NCBI GenBank assembly: GCA_016795105.1
Contig: JAEUIH010000063.1
Span: 1-41,607, forward strand
DNA: 41,607 nt
Source of the DNA: Planctomyces sp.
Lineage (GTDB): Bacteria > Planctomycetota > Planctomycetia > Planctomycetales > Planctomycetaceae
Reading direction: 5' to 3'
The first letter of the stretch is position 1. Each line of letters begins with the position of its first letter. Positions 25,919 to 33,957 of the stretch are shown here, piece after piece. Made by a program: the position numbers and the translations under genes. The notes under the pieces are model-generated. The model did not search any database and was not told the DNA's origin. It saw nothing but the letters and a program-made list of their open reading frames with translations.

Positions 25919-26785
25919 ATGTCTGACAACTTTTTCTTTCGAATCCGTGGTGAAGTCAAAGGTCCGTTCTCTCGAGAGCAGATCATTTCACTGATACGAA
26001 AAAAGCGACTTGGCCGACATCATGAGTTGTCGGCCGACGGCGTACACTGGCAACGTGCCGGTGATGTGGAGGGACTGTTCGAATCCCTCGTGACTGAAGA
26101 GCGTACTCCAGCTCAGGAAATCGTCGAAGAAGTTCGCTCACCGACCGCTGAACCTGCCGCAAGTGCGGATGCTCATTCGGTTGCGTCGCAGCCATTGGCT
26201 GGTGGTCCTGACGACTGGTTTTATGCGAAAGGCAGAAATACCCACGGACCGATTAGTGCTCGTGATCTAAGGGCCATGCTTGCTACAGGCCGAGTGCTGG
26301 GGACCGATCGCATCTGGAATGAGTCGCTTTCAGACTGGGTTCCGGCAGCCGATGTACCCCAGTTCATGGGATCGATTCAGGATTCCGGGAACCCCTATCC
26401 AAATCCGTTACCAGAGCAACGTCAGGTCGCTCGACCGAGCAGTTTCTTCGACATCTTCCTCGGTATGTCATCGGATATGGCGTTACCGGACAAAGCGAGC
26501 ACAAAGTTTCCGAATCTGTGTCGATATCTGGCGATCGCAGAATTGGTTTTTCGCATCCTGTTTATCCTTCAGATCGTTGCTGCGGCCGGATGGTATGCGT
26601 TTCTGTTGATTGAAATGGCGCGGGTGGGTGGCACTGTCGAAATTGCCATCGCCTTCTTTGTTGGCATGGCAGCTCTGTTACTTGGAATTGCGTCCATTTG
26701 GTTCGTCTTCCTGGCAGCCATGGCTATGCTCGAACTCGTCAAGGTTCTGATTCGGATTGAAGACAATACGGCTACTCATCGGTAA
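25919..26785 (+). CDS. Double GYF_2-domain membrane protein, cluster gene 5
   Basis: The product is 288 residues. Two GYF_2 domains are seen. The first (about 4-50) has FFFRIRGEVKGPFSREQI. The second (about 98-150) has WFYAKGRNTHGPISARDL, then RIWNESLSDWVPA. Both follow the pattern W/F-Y-x-x-x-G-x-x-x-GP(F/I)S. A pair of hydrophobic segments follows (about 200-228 and 236-270). GYF_2 domains are thought to be cytoplasmic peptide-binding adaptors on bacterial membrane proteins and are very frequent in planctomycetes. Another GYF_2 domain lies in gene 9 of the same cluster, suggesting a shared proline-rich partner such as the linkers of genes 1-3 (inference). Confidence 0.85.
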   Translation: MSDNFFFRIRGEVKGPFSREQIISLIRKKRLGRHHELSADGVHWQRAGDVEGLFESLVTEERTPAQEIVEEVRSPTAEPAASADAHSVASQPLAGGPDDWFYAKGRNTHGPISARDLRAMLATGRVLGTDRIWNESLSDWVPAADVPQFMGSIQDSGNPYPNPLPEQRQVARPSSFFDIFLGMSSDMALPDKASTKFPNLCRYLAIAELVFRILFILQIVAAAGWYAFLLIEMARVGGTVEIAIAFFVGMAALLLGIASIWFVFLAAMAMLELVKVLIRIEDNTATHR

Positions 26786-26945
26786 ACTCCAAAACCGACA
26801 CTGGTTGGTGTCTGCCGTCGAAGACTTCAGCAGAGTCTAATCAACAAACGCCCGTCTCCTATGTTGAAAGACATTCCCGCATTTCGATCACGGACTGGTC
26901 ATTCATCTTCATTCCTGCCGCGTTGTCTCTTGCAAAGTCGAGTTC

Positions 26946-27824
26946 ATGTCTCATACCGATCAAAACGCTGTTTTGGACCGTCCCGAGATCTCATGGTATC
27001 GATCTGACGTAGAACAAATGCTTTACTTCTCCGGCGGTCGATTCACACGTGTGAATACGTTGCTGTCGTTTCTCTCCGGCCTGCTCATCGGAAGTGTGTT
27101 CTACGGATTGCTGCTCTTAGGTCCTGATTCCATTCGAACGAAGTTCGTGGATCAAGGCTGGATTCCATATGCCACTGTGATGCTCGCGGCATGGTCTGTT
27201 GCGATCCTGTTCTACAAATGGCTGAAATTGCGTATGCAGAGACGGTGTCTGCAGTTGCAGGTCGTTCCGGAACATCCGGAATTTGTGCTGTCGCCCCAAT
27301 CCGTGGATCAGGTAATCGATCAGATTGGCCGACTTGTGGACGATCCGCGACAGTTCGTTCTGATGAATCGCATCTGCATTGCCTTGGCCAACCTGAAGAA
27401 TCTTGGACGCGTCACAGACGTCGATGAGATTCTGCGATCACAGGCGGAATCTGATGAGGCCATTTCCGAGTCGTCCTACATACTTCTGACCGGTTTTCTG
27501 TGGGCCATTCCGATTCTCGGATTCATTGGAACCGTACTTGGACTTTCGATAGCGATTGGAGAATTTGGAACTGTCATGGCCGGTGGCGATGCGGGAGCTG
27601 ATGCGCTTCTCCCGGCGCTTCGACAGGTCACGGGAGGTCTGGCTATCGCCTTCGACACCACGCTCGTCGCACTGGTGTTCGCGCTGATCATCCAGCTCGC
27701 CATGACATTCCTGAAGAAATCCGAACAGGAGTTTCTGGACAATTGCGCTGAGTATTGCTCGAGAAACATCGTTAATCGCTTGAGGTTGCTTCCCTTTGAA
27801 GAACCGACGATACTGGCAAGCTAG
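26946..27824 (+). CDS. MotA/TolQ/ExbB-family ion-channel subunit, cluster gene 6
   Basis: A 292-residue inner-membrane protein with about four membrane segments: about 38-60, 76-98, 180-205 and 232-258. The second pair carries the family core: FLWAIPILGFIGTVLGLSIAIGEF, matching the LLGLLGTVxG signature of ExbB/TolQ, and GGLAIAFDTTLVALVFALI with the conserved polar T residues lining the proton path. A cytoplasmic loop of about 80 residues joins the pairs. Family members form pentamers around a dimer of MotB/ExbD-type subunits and use ion flow to drive rotation. The next two genes look like such partners. The 160-bp upstream gap may hold an internal promoter. Confidence 0.87.
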   Translation: MSHTDQNAVLDRPEISWYRSDVEQMLYFSGGRFTRVNTLLSFLSGLLIGSVFYGLLLLGPDSIRTKFVDQGWIPYATVMLAAWSVAILFYKWLKLRMQRRCLQLQVVPEHPEFVLSPQSVDQVIDQIGRLVDDPRQFVLMNRICIALANLKNLGRVTDVDEILRSQAESDEAISESSYILLTGFLWAIPILGFIGTVLGLSIAIGEFGTVMAGGDAGADALLPALRQVTGGLAIAFDTTLVALVFALIIQLAMTFLKKSEQEFLDNCAEYCSRNIVNRLRLLPFEEPTILAS

Positions 27825-27949
27825 GTCATCGGCAAAGAAGTTGGCAAACACAATGAACCAGACGACGAGACGCGCGCTCGGCTCGATTGGTTCCGGAATT
27901 CTGATGCTGGAACTGGTGCTGCGTTGATACGTCACCGTGAGTATTCCTT

Positions 27950-28759
27950 ATGAGCAGACGCAAACGAACAGGTGGACCAACATTTTCTCTGTTTGCGTTC
28001 CAGGATATTATCACATGCGTCATGGGGATCATGCTGCTTCTGACCCTCATGATGTCTCTTCAAATTACTGATGCACCGGGAGCGCAGATGGCGTCAACGG
28101 TCCGCAGCCGGGCGGACATGCTGGCTGAAGAGTCAAGGCGACTCCTGACGGAAATCAGTCAGATGGAATCCCAGCTGTCTGGCCAACTGTCTGCATTGAA
28201 TTCAGGAGCCATATTGGATACGACACTGCTCGCTCAGTCCTGCGACCTTGCTGTTCGAGATGCGGAATCGGCACAGGCCGAGGCAGCTCGCGTTGACAAA
28301 CTTGTCACGTCTTCACTCGATGAGTTGCAGGAGGTTCGCACTCGCTTCAGTGAGATCGACAACATCAAATCAGAGACCGCATCGCTGGAACAGGAACTCA
28401 ACACACTGCGTCAGGAACTTGAGGACGTGCAATCCGGAAAAAAGCGAGTTTACAACGCGCACGAAAGTCAGGCAAAGACGTGTTGGGTTGTTGAGTTGTC
28501 GTCGCCAACAGACATCCGAATTGGGCTGATGGGCCATGAAGACAACCAGCGAAAGCTGGCTGGCATTCCGGAACTGATCAATTGGGTCGGCACCATCGAG
28601 GGACAGGGCACAGCCCTGATGCTTCTCGTCAAGCCGGATGCCGCTGACGACCTCGAGCCTCTGTCAAAAGCGATCGCGGAACGTAAGATTCCGTTCGGAT
28701 TTGACTTGTTGCCGCAGGACGCCGTCGTCCTCGAACCGAGGAGCAATGCCCAGCCATGA
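27950..28759 (+). CDS. Short MotB/ExbD-like subunit A with coiled coil, cluster gene 7
   Basis: A 269-residue single-pass protein. A basic N-terminus (MSRRKR) leads into a membrane helix with an acidic residue at its entry: F-A-F-Q-D19-I-I-T-C-V-M-G-I-M-L-L-L. This resembles the MotB helix YADFMTAMM and the ExbD Asp helix, where the Asp carries the proton. A periplasmic coiled coil follows (about 50-170). The small C-terminal alpha/beta domain (about 180-260) has VVELSSPTDIRIGLMG and TALMLLVKPDAADDLEPLSKAIAERKIPFGFDLL, with an ExbD-like strand-helix-strand rhythm. No OmpA/peptidoglycan-binding domain is present. Its end overlaps the next start by 4 bp (ATGA). Confidence 0.72.
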   Translation: MSRRKRTGGPTFSLFAFQDIITCVMGIMLLLTLMMSLQITDAPGAQMASTVRSRADMLAEESRRLLTEISQMESQLSGQLSALNSGAILDTTLLAQSCDLAVRDAESAQAEAARVDKLVTSSLDELQEVRTRFSEIDNIKSETASLEQELNTLRQELEDVQSGKKRVYNAHESQAKTCWVVELSSPTDIRIGLMGHEDNQRKLAGIPELINWVGTIEGQGTALMLLVKPDAADDLEPLSKAIAERKIPFGFDLLPQDAVVLEPRSNAQP

Positions 28760-29646
28760 GCCGACGAAAAATTGAAATCCCGGACTCACTGGAACTGTTG
28801 CTGGACACGATCTGCAACACGTTCGGCGCTGTGATTTTTATCTCGATGCTGTTGTCCATTCTGGCCGAAGAGAAGGCGGCAGAATCTGAAGCTCCGGACA
28901 ATGCGAGTCAGATTGATCAGATGGTGACTCGTCTGGAGCAGGATGTCGTCAAAGCTCGCGCGCAACATCGTCAGATCAAGGCACAACTGGACCAGCAGTC
29001 CGATCTGCTGAACCGCTTCAGTAATCCGGATGCACTTCAAATGGCTCATCAGATTGCCCAGGCCTCGGAGACCCGAATCCGAGTCATGACGTCGCGCACC
29101 GATCAGTTGGAAACGCTGAAAGACCAGGAGGCCGAGTCTCTTCGCAAGGAAGTCATTCTGTCAGAGCAGCACGACCTGCATGACCGGATGCAGCGACAGG
29201 TCGAAGCGATGGCACGACAACTGGAGGTTGCCACGGCGAAAGTGGGGAGGAAGGCAAAGATCTCTCGAATCCGTCCAACCTCAAAACTCGGATTCGCTTA
29301 TATGCTGCATAACAACCGATTTTATCGAACCATGACAACAGTCGGTGAGATAGACTCGGCGGACTGCTCGGAACACGAAGAGGCGGGCATGAAAACGATC
29401 GTGCCACGACCGACCGGCGGCCTCGCTTTGCCGGCTGACATGAACCGGATTCAAGCACGACTTGAATCGCTCAATAACGAACGACATTTTGTACGACTGT
29501 TCGTATCTCCAAACTCGTTCGGTGAGTTTATCGCTGTCAAGGACGCCATGGTGGAACAGGGACTGGAATATGAAGTGATTATTCTCAACGATGGAGAAGC
29601 CAAATTGTACCTTTCGTCCGAACCGATTGAGTCGTTCGTCCAGTAG
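28756..29646 (+). CDS. Short MotB/ExbD-like subunit B with coiled coil, cluster gene 8
   Basis: The product is 296 residues and built like gene 7: MSRRK start, then a membrane helix with an acidic residue at its start (L-L-L-D17-T-I-C-N-T-F-G-A-V-I-F-I-S-M-L-L). A long periplasmic coiled coil (about 45-160) follows, with a C-terminal alpha/beta domain ending FVRLFVSPNSFGEFIAVKDAMV, then YEVIIL. This recalls the ExbD periplasmic domain that pairs in the dimer. Apart from MSRRK and general layout the sequence differs from gene 7, so the two are old paralogues or a built-in heterodimer. The ATGA overlap makes near-equal translation likely. No peptidoglycan-binding motif is seen. Confidence 0.72.
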   Translation: MSRRKIEIPDSLELLLDTICNTFGAVIFISMLLSILAEEKAAESEAPDNASQIDQMVTRLEQDVVKARAQHRQIKAQLDQQSDLLNRFSNPDALQMAHQIAQASETRIRVMTSRTDQLETLKDQEAESLRKEVILSEQHDLHDRMQRQVEAMARQLEVATAKVGRKAKISRIRPTSKLGFAYMLHNNRFYRTMTTVGEIDSADCSEHEEAGMKTIVPRPTGGLALPADMNRIQARLESLNNERHFVRLFVSPNSFGEFIAVKDAMVEQGLEYEVIILNDGEAKLYLSSEPIESFVQ

Positions 29647-29716
29647 TCGAATGTGTTTGCCGCGAAGACCTGCCCAAGGACAGCGTCAGTGGCACGGTGT
29701 CCCGGAGACCTTCGTA

Positions 29717-31510
29717 ATGGATCAATGGTATTATCGAAGCAATAAGGGCGAAACAGGTCCATTCTCCCGGGACGAGCTCACGTACCTGCTGCGTTCTGGT
29801 ATCGTCCCGGCGACGGCAGAGATTCGCGATGGACTGGCGTCTCCGTGGATTCCGCTGAAGGACACCGCATTTGCACCAAAGACAGAACCGAAACCCAAGA
29901 TTCCGTCCGTGATGCAAACAACGATCGACTCAAAGCCAGCGGGTGAAACGAAATCCGCCGCTGAACCGCAGACAACGCCGCCGAAACGTCCGATGCCGAA
30001 TACGATACTGGCACGTCGTTTTCGTAATCCGGATGACTGGATCGCTGGCTTGATCGCAACCGCTGTGTTGCTCCTGATCGCGTCCATCCTGCTGTGGTTC
30101 TGGTCGAGGCCGGTTGTGACTGGACTCGGAAATGGACAGGAGACCCTGGCGGCCTCAGCGACCGGCGATGGTGATGACTCGACGACGTCCGTGGGTGCTG
30201 AAGCAGCAGACAACGAGTCGGGGAATCCGACAGCCAGTGAGAGTTCGGGAGTTCCGGAGGTCTCCGAGGACGATGCGGCTGTCATGGCCGATCAGATTGA
30301 ATCTGAACCAGTTCCTGAAGACGTGCCGCAGGAAGAGCCAGTGACTACCGCAGCCGCCCAGCCTGAGTCGAGCCGCACCCCAGAAGATGCGTTTCGCGTT
30401 CGGCTTCCAACTCCCGACGAACTGGAGAAGGATCGTTCAGACGACGGGAAGATCCCGTCGCACGCTCCAAGGCTGCAGACGTCGAATTTACGCGGACGCA
30501 ATCGAGAAGCCAGAGAAGCTGCAATTGAGAATTCGGGGGGCAGTGTCGAAAGCGAACGAGCCGTCGCGCTGGCACTTCAATGGCTGAAATCCATACAGCA
30601 GCGAGATGGTTCCTGGAGTTTCCAGCATGTGGGCCCCGACGCGAAAAAGGGATCTTTGGAATCTCCGCTGGCGGCCACGTCGCTGGCTGTTCTCTGCTTC
30701 CTCGGAGCCGGAAACACTACCGAATCCGGAACGGAGAAGGAGGTTGTGCGGCGTGCTTTTGATTTCTTGTCAAAGGAAACCGACGGGAGGTCTTCTCGCT
30801 TGAGTGAAACCATGTACGTGCATGCTCTGGTGATGATGGCGTTTGCGGAACTGGCGGCAATGGAACCGTCGGAATCAGACGCGAAGAAGTCGGCTCAGAA
30901 ACTGCTGAGTCTCATCGAAGCCGCGCAGGATCCACGCGGCGGCGGGTGGAGATACTCTCCGGGACAGGCGGGCGACCTGTCCGTTACCGGTTGGCAGATC
31001 ATGGCGTTGCAGAGCGGCAAGACGTGCGGACTGGATGTCGCTGATCAGACCATCACTCGTTCCCACAAGTTCCTTGATTCTGTGTCTTACAATAGTGGTG
31101 CCCAGTACAGCTATACTCCCGGCAACGGATCAACGCCCTGCATGACAGCTGTTGGGCTGCTGAGTCGTGTTTACCTTGGCTGGCCGAGGACAACGCAGCC
31201 TCTGAAGACTGGACTCCGGCGACTCAGCACGATGGGGCCAGATCCGGCCAACATTTATCTGAATTACTACGCGACACTCGCCCTGCATCATTATGGCGGT
31301 GAGCCGTGGGATGCCTGGAACGAGAAGCTCCGACCACAGCTGATCGAAAGCCAAATCACCGAAAGGCCTTCCGCAGGAAGTTGGAGGGTGACTGATCCAC
31401 ATGGACATTCCGGAGGTCAGATCTACCAGACATGCCTGTCCATCCTTTGTCTCGAAGTCTACTACCGATACCTCCCGATGTTTGACGGGGAAAATACGAA
31501 ATCCGAATGA
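29717..31510 (+). CDS. GYF_2 - TM - squalene-cyclase-like alpha/alpha-toroid protein, cluster gene 9
   Basis: The product is 597 residues. An N-terminal GYF_2 domain (1-55: MDQWYYRSNKGETGPFSRDEL) is followed by a linker and one membrane segment (about 108-128). An acidic Ser/Pro/Glu-rich spacer (about 135-270) precedes a prenyltransferase/squalene-oxidase repeat toroid (about 275-590). QW-like repeats include ALQWLKSIQQRDGSWSF near the start and GGGWRYSPGQ, with a repeated T-x-W/L-x-x-x-A-L pattern. The catalytic DxDD motif of true squalene-hopene cyclases was not seen, so it is probably a binding scaffold. ATG 29717 was chosen (GGAGA 8 nt upstream) over an in-frame start at 29591. The toroid would lie in the periplasm and the GYF domain in the cytoplasm. 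Confidence 0.85.
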   Translation: MDQWYYRSNKGETGPFSRDELTYLLRSGIVPATAEIRDGLASPWIPLKDTAFAPKTEPKPKIPSVMQTTIDSKPAGETKSAAEPQTTPPKRPMPNTILARRFRNPDDWIAGLIATAVLLLIASILLWFWSRPVVTGLGNGQETLAASATGDGDDSTTSVGAEAADNESGNPTASESSGVPEVSEDDAAVMADQIESEPVPEDVPQEEPVTTAAAQPESSRTPEDAFRVRLPTPDELEKDRSDDGKIPSHAPRLQTSNLRGRNREAREAAIENSGGSVESERAVALALQWLKSIQQRDGSWSFQHVGPDAKKGSLESPLAATSLAVLCFLGAGNTTESGTEKEVVRRAFDFLSKETDGRSSRLSETMYVHALVMMAFAELAAMEPSESDAKKSAQKLLSLIEAAQDPRGGGWRYSPGQAGDLSVTGWQIMALQSGKTCGLDVADQTITRSHKFLDSVSYNSGAQYSYTPGNGSTPCMTAVGLLSRVYLGWPRTTQPLKTGLRRLSTMGPDPANIYLNYYATLALHHYGGEPWDAWNEKLRPQLIESQITERPSAGSWRVTDPHGHSGGQIYQTCLSILCLEVYYRYLPMFDGENTKSE

Positions 31511-31628
31511 TTCCGCACACGAAAGGTCTGCATCAGGAGACTTTAACTTCATTCACAGCCAATCGCCCTGCCATCGTTGATCTCCCAATTCAGGAAACCG
31601 ACTACCGTAGCGTCGAACGAAAATCCTG

Positions 31629-31876
31629 TCAGGCAGGCTTGCCGGAAAGACACGATTTAGTGGCTAAGAGTTTTGGGGGGAATTCGAGTTTGCCGCAGAA
31701 GAAGAGGATTCGGGTACGGTAGTTCTGGAAGGACAAGAAGCCTCCGGCGTTGTACTTGATGGCCTGGATGCGGCTGTTGAAACCTTCAGCGTTTGAGTTG
31801 GTGATGCGGTGGCGGAACCATGACAGGATATTGTCGAGTCGGTTTTTGAGCATCCTTGCGACTTTTTTGATGGGCT
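31629..31876 (-). pseudogene. ISL3-family transposase remnant (C-terminal end)
   Basis: On the minus strand the frame reads PIKKVARMLKNRL, DNILSWFRHRITNSNAEGFN, then SRIQAIKYNAGGFLSFQNYRTRILFFCG. This is the typical C-terminal block of ISL3 (IS204/IS1001/IS1165) transposases, including the last catalytic Glu in the NAEGFNS motif. About 80 of some 400 residues remain. The upstream part is missing: the IS1634-family element abuts the fragment, and beyond that element lies the DUF3365 gene. The fragment was therefore already truncated before that insertion. The gap 31511-31628 holds nothing recognisable. Confidence 0.8.
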
Positions 31877-31877
31877 C

Positions 31878-33957
31878 TAGCCCGACTTCCCCAGTTTGAT
31901 CAAAAAAGACAATGTTTTCTGGGGTTTCTGGTCATTTTTTCTCACTACATTTTCTTCTGGATTATTTTTGAGGGCAGTTTGAGGCGGAGTTTTTCCAGGA
32001 GAATTTGTTGGTGATCGGTGGGCTTCGAAATGCAACGCGTTCGAATTTCCACACCAGAGCGAGTCGGGAGCACGACATCCATGGAACGGATCTCGGCGAG
32101 TTCGGAAAGGACCCGGCGAGGTTCGCTGCCCAGCCCGGCTTTGTCACAGAGCTGCCCCAGGGTTTTCCACAAGACATAGGCAAGAAAGCACACGAAGATG
32201 TGTGCCAGGACACGTTCTTCTTTCTGATGCCAGATTGGGCGAATCGACAGGTCGCTCTTGTGGATTCGAAAAGCAGCTTCGGCTTCTGTTAATTGAATGT
32301 ACGCTTTCCAGAGTTCTTCATCTGACCAGTCGGCGACATTTGTTCGAAGCAAATAGCATCCGGCACTCAGTGTCGTCCAGTCACGAGCGGCTTCGATCTT
32401 TGACCATTCGACGCGAGCGGATCCTTTGTCGGTCTTTGTCACCTTCACATCAAATAGCCTTGCCGCGCGAGAGTTCTTACCGAGCATCTTGCCAATTTCG
32501 CGTTCCACCGCAGCGAAGCGGGGAGCCAAACAGGGCATGGGATCGCGTGCCTGCTTTTCGCAGCGTGCCTTCATGCGGGCCAACGCGTCTTCGATCTTCT
32601 TTTCGAAACGCTGCGTGATCCCCTCTTCTTTCTTTGATCGTTCACGACTGCGACAGAGGATGAAACGTTCTGGGGAGGTATCTGCTGCTGTTGTCGTCTC
32701 AGTGGATGTCTCATCATCGTCGGACTTCGGCCACGGTACGATCTTCACTTCGAGTCCATCGCGGATACTGTGCCAGTCTTCTTTCAGGATCTCCTGCTCG
32801 AACTTCTTCAGCATGGACTTCGGTGTGCCGACGATGTAACGCCGACCGCCTTCGCGAAGGAACTCGATGTTTTCTTCACTGACCATTCCGCGATCCATCA
32901 CCCAGATTCGATTGCTCTTTCCGTAGCGGCGTTCCATGGTCTCAACGATATCCTCAACGGTCGTCACATCCGCTGTATTTCCAGCAAAGACCTCATAACC
33001 AAGTGGTATCCCGCAACGCGAAACGACCAGTCCAATGCATACTTGCTTGCAATCGCTGCGTTGATCCCGAGAGTAGCCTCTTTGCGCCAACGGAAAGGCC
33101 GCAGCACCCTCGAAATACGTACTTGTCACATCGTACAGCAGGAGGTCATATTCCAGTTTAAACAATTCGCCAAGCCGCTTTTTTAAATGAACTTCGAGAG
33201 CTTCTTTGTGCGGCAGCAGGTGATCGAGCGCTCGGTATAGTCGGTTGTCATCGACAGACGCCTCTGTGACTCCGAGGAGATCCGGCAACGCAGTTTTCGC
33301 AAACCATTGTTCGGCGATGAACAGTTCGCTCGACGGTTCCAGCAGGCGAGCGATGATCAGGATCATCGACGTGACATCCCATGGTACATGTTCGCGTCCT
33401 TCCGGGATTTCTTTGTCCAGAAAAGTATCGAGCTGCAGCGTGCGAATGAGATGCAGCGCCAGCCACGGTCCGCCAAATTGCCGCAGGTTCTCAACTCGAA
33501 CACCACCCGCATTGACTTCCACCCAGCGAGGTTCCGCGGCAACGACATCATCAAATTCGAATCGCAGTTGCCGCCCGAGCGGCTGCATTTGTTCAGTGGC
33601 GGAGCGTGGTTCGATTGACTTCCGAGCGACGTCAGCGGCCTGCTGAACACCAAGCCGCCCAGCTTCATCGAGTTTGCCCAGCCAAGCCACGACTCGTTGT
33701 CTCGGCCCCGTCGCAGTGCGATACGATTCCACCAGCGCCCAGTACGCTGTGCGTCGTCCATTTTCCTGCTTGAAGTACTGTCGAATAAACATAGCCGGGG
33801 ATGTTATCGCCGGTTTACACACCCGCCAGATACGGAGTTCTCACTACATCACGTTTTGACTTTCCAAACACGGCCGTTTTCAAAAAGTCATCTCAAAAAC
33901 ACGGCAAATAATTTTTTAGCCGGGTCGGATTTGGTCACTTCTGGGGAAGTCGGGTTA
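31878..33957 (-). mobile_element. Complete IS1634-family insertion sequence (about 2.08 kb)
   Basis: The ends are TAGCCCGACTTCCCCAG at 31878-31894 and, on the opposite strand, TAACCCGACTTCCCCAG ending at 33957. That is 16 of 17 bases identical as terminal inverted repeats. The flanks GGGCTC (31872-31877) and GGGCTG (33958-33963) match at five of six bases, fitting a 5-6-bp target duplication with one change. One transposase gene fills the element. The right end supplies the stop codon now used by the DUF3365 gene. Confidence 0.82.
31945..33792 (-). CDS. IS1634-family DDE transposase
   Basis: A 615-residue transposase with an intact frame. The start MFIRQYFKQENGRRTAYW is the usual opening of IS1634-family proteins. 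An in-frame start at 33822 is also possible. DDE residues can be placed: the first Asp in LLYDVTSTYFEG, the second Asp in IWVMDRGMVS, and the Glu in LTEAEAAFRIHKSDLSIRPIWHQ, the family's conserved C-terminal signature. The length is normal to long for the family. It could still be active, because both terminal repeats are present. Confidence 0.92.
   Translation of the reverse strand: MFIRQYFKQENGRRTAYWALVESYRTATGPRQRVVAWLGKLDEAGRLGVQQAADVARKSIEPRSATEQMQPLGRQLRFEFDDVVAAEPRWVEVNAGGVRVENLRQFGGPWLALHLIRTLQLDTFLDKEIPEGREHVPWDVTSMILIIARLLEPSSELFIAEQWFAKTALPDLLGVTEASVDDNRLYRALDHLLPHKEALEVHLKKRLGELFKLEYDLLLYDVTSTYFEGAAAFPLAQRGYSRDQRSDCKQVCIGLVVSRCGIPLGYEVFAGNTADVTTVEDIVETMERRYGKSNRIWVMDRGMVSEENIEFLREGGRRYIVGTPKSMLKKFEQEILKEDWHSIRDGLEVKIVPWPKSDDDETSTETTTAADTSPERFILCRSRERSKKEEGITQRFEKKIEDALARMKARCEKQARDPMPCLAPRFAAVEREIGKMLGKNSRAARLFDVKVTKTDKGSARVEWSKIEAARDWTTLSAGCYLLRTNVADWSDEELWKAYIQLTEAEAAFRIHKSDLSIRPIWHQKEERVLAHIFVCFLAYVLWKTLGQLCDKAGLGSEPRRVLSELAEIRSMDVVLPTRSGVEIRTRCISKPTDHQQILLEKLRLKLPSKIIQKKM

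Noticed and set aside
26946-29646. Canonical Zorya anti-phage system (ZorAB)
   Set aside because: The MotA-like and MotB-like pair recalls ZorAB, but the MotA-like protein lacks the long tail, neither partner has an OmpA/peptidoglycan-binding domain, and no ZorC, ZorD or ZorE homologue is visible.
26946-29646. TolQ/TolR or ExbB/ExbD-TonB energising unit
   Set aside because: No TolA, TolB, Pal, TonB or TonB-dependent receptor gene lies nearby, and the coiled coils are far longer than in TolR/ExbD.
29717-31510. True squalene-hopene cyclase
   Set aside because: Only toroid and QW-like repeats are seen. The DxDD motif is absent, and the protein is membrane-tethered with a GYF_2 domain.
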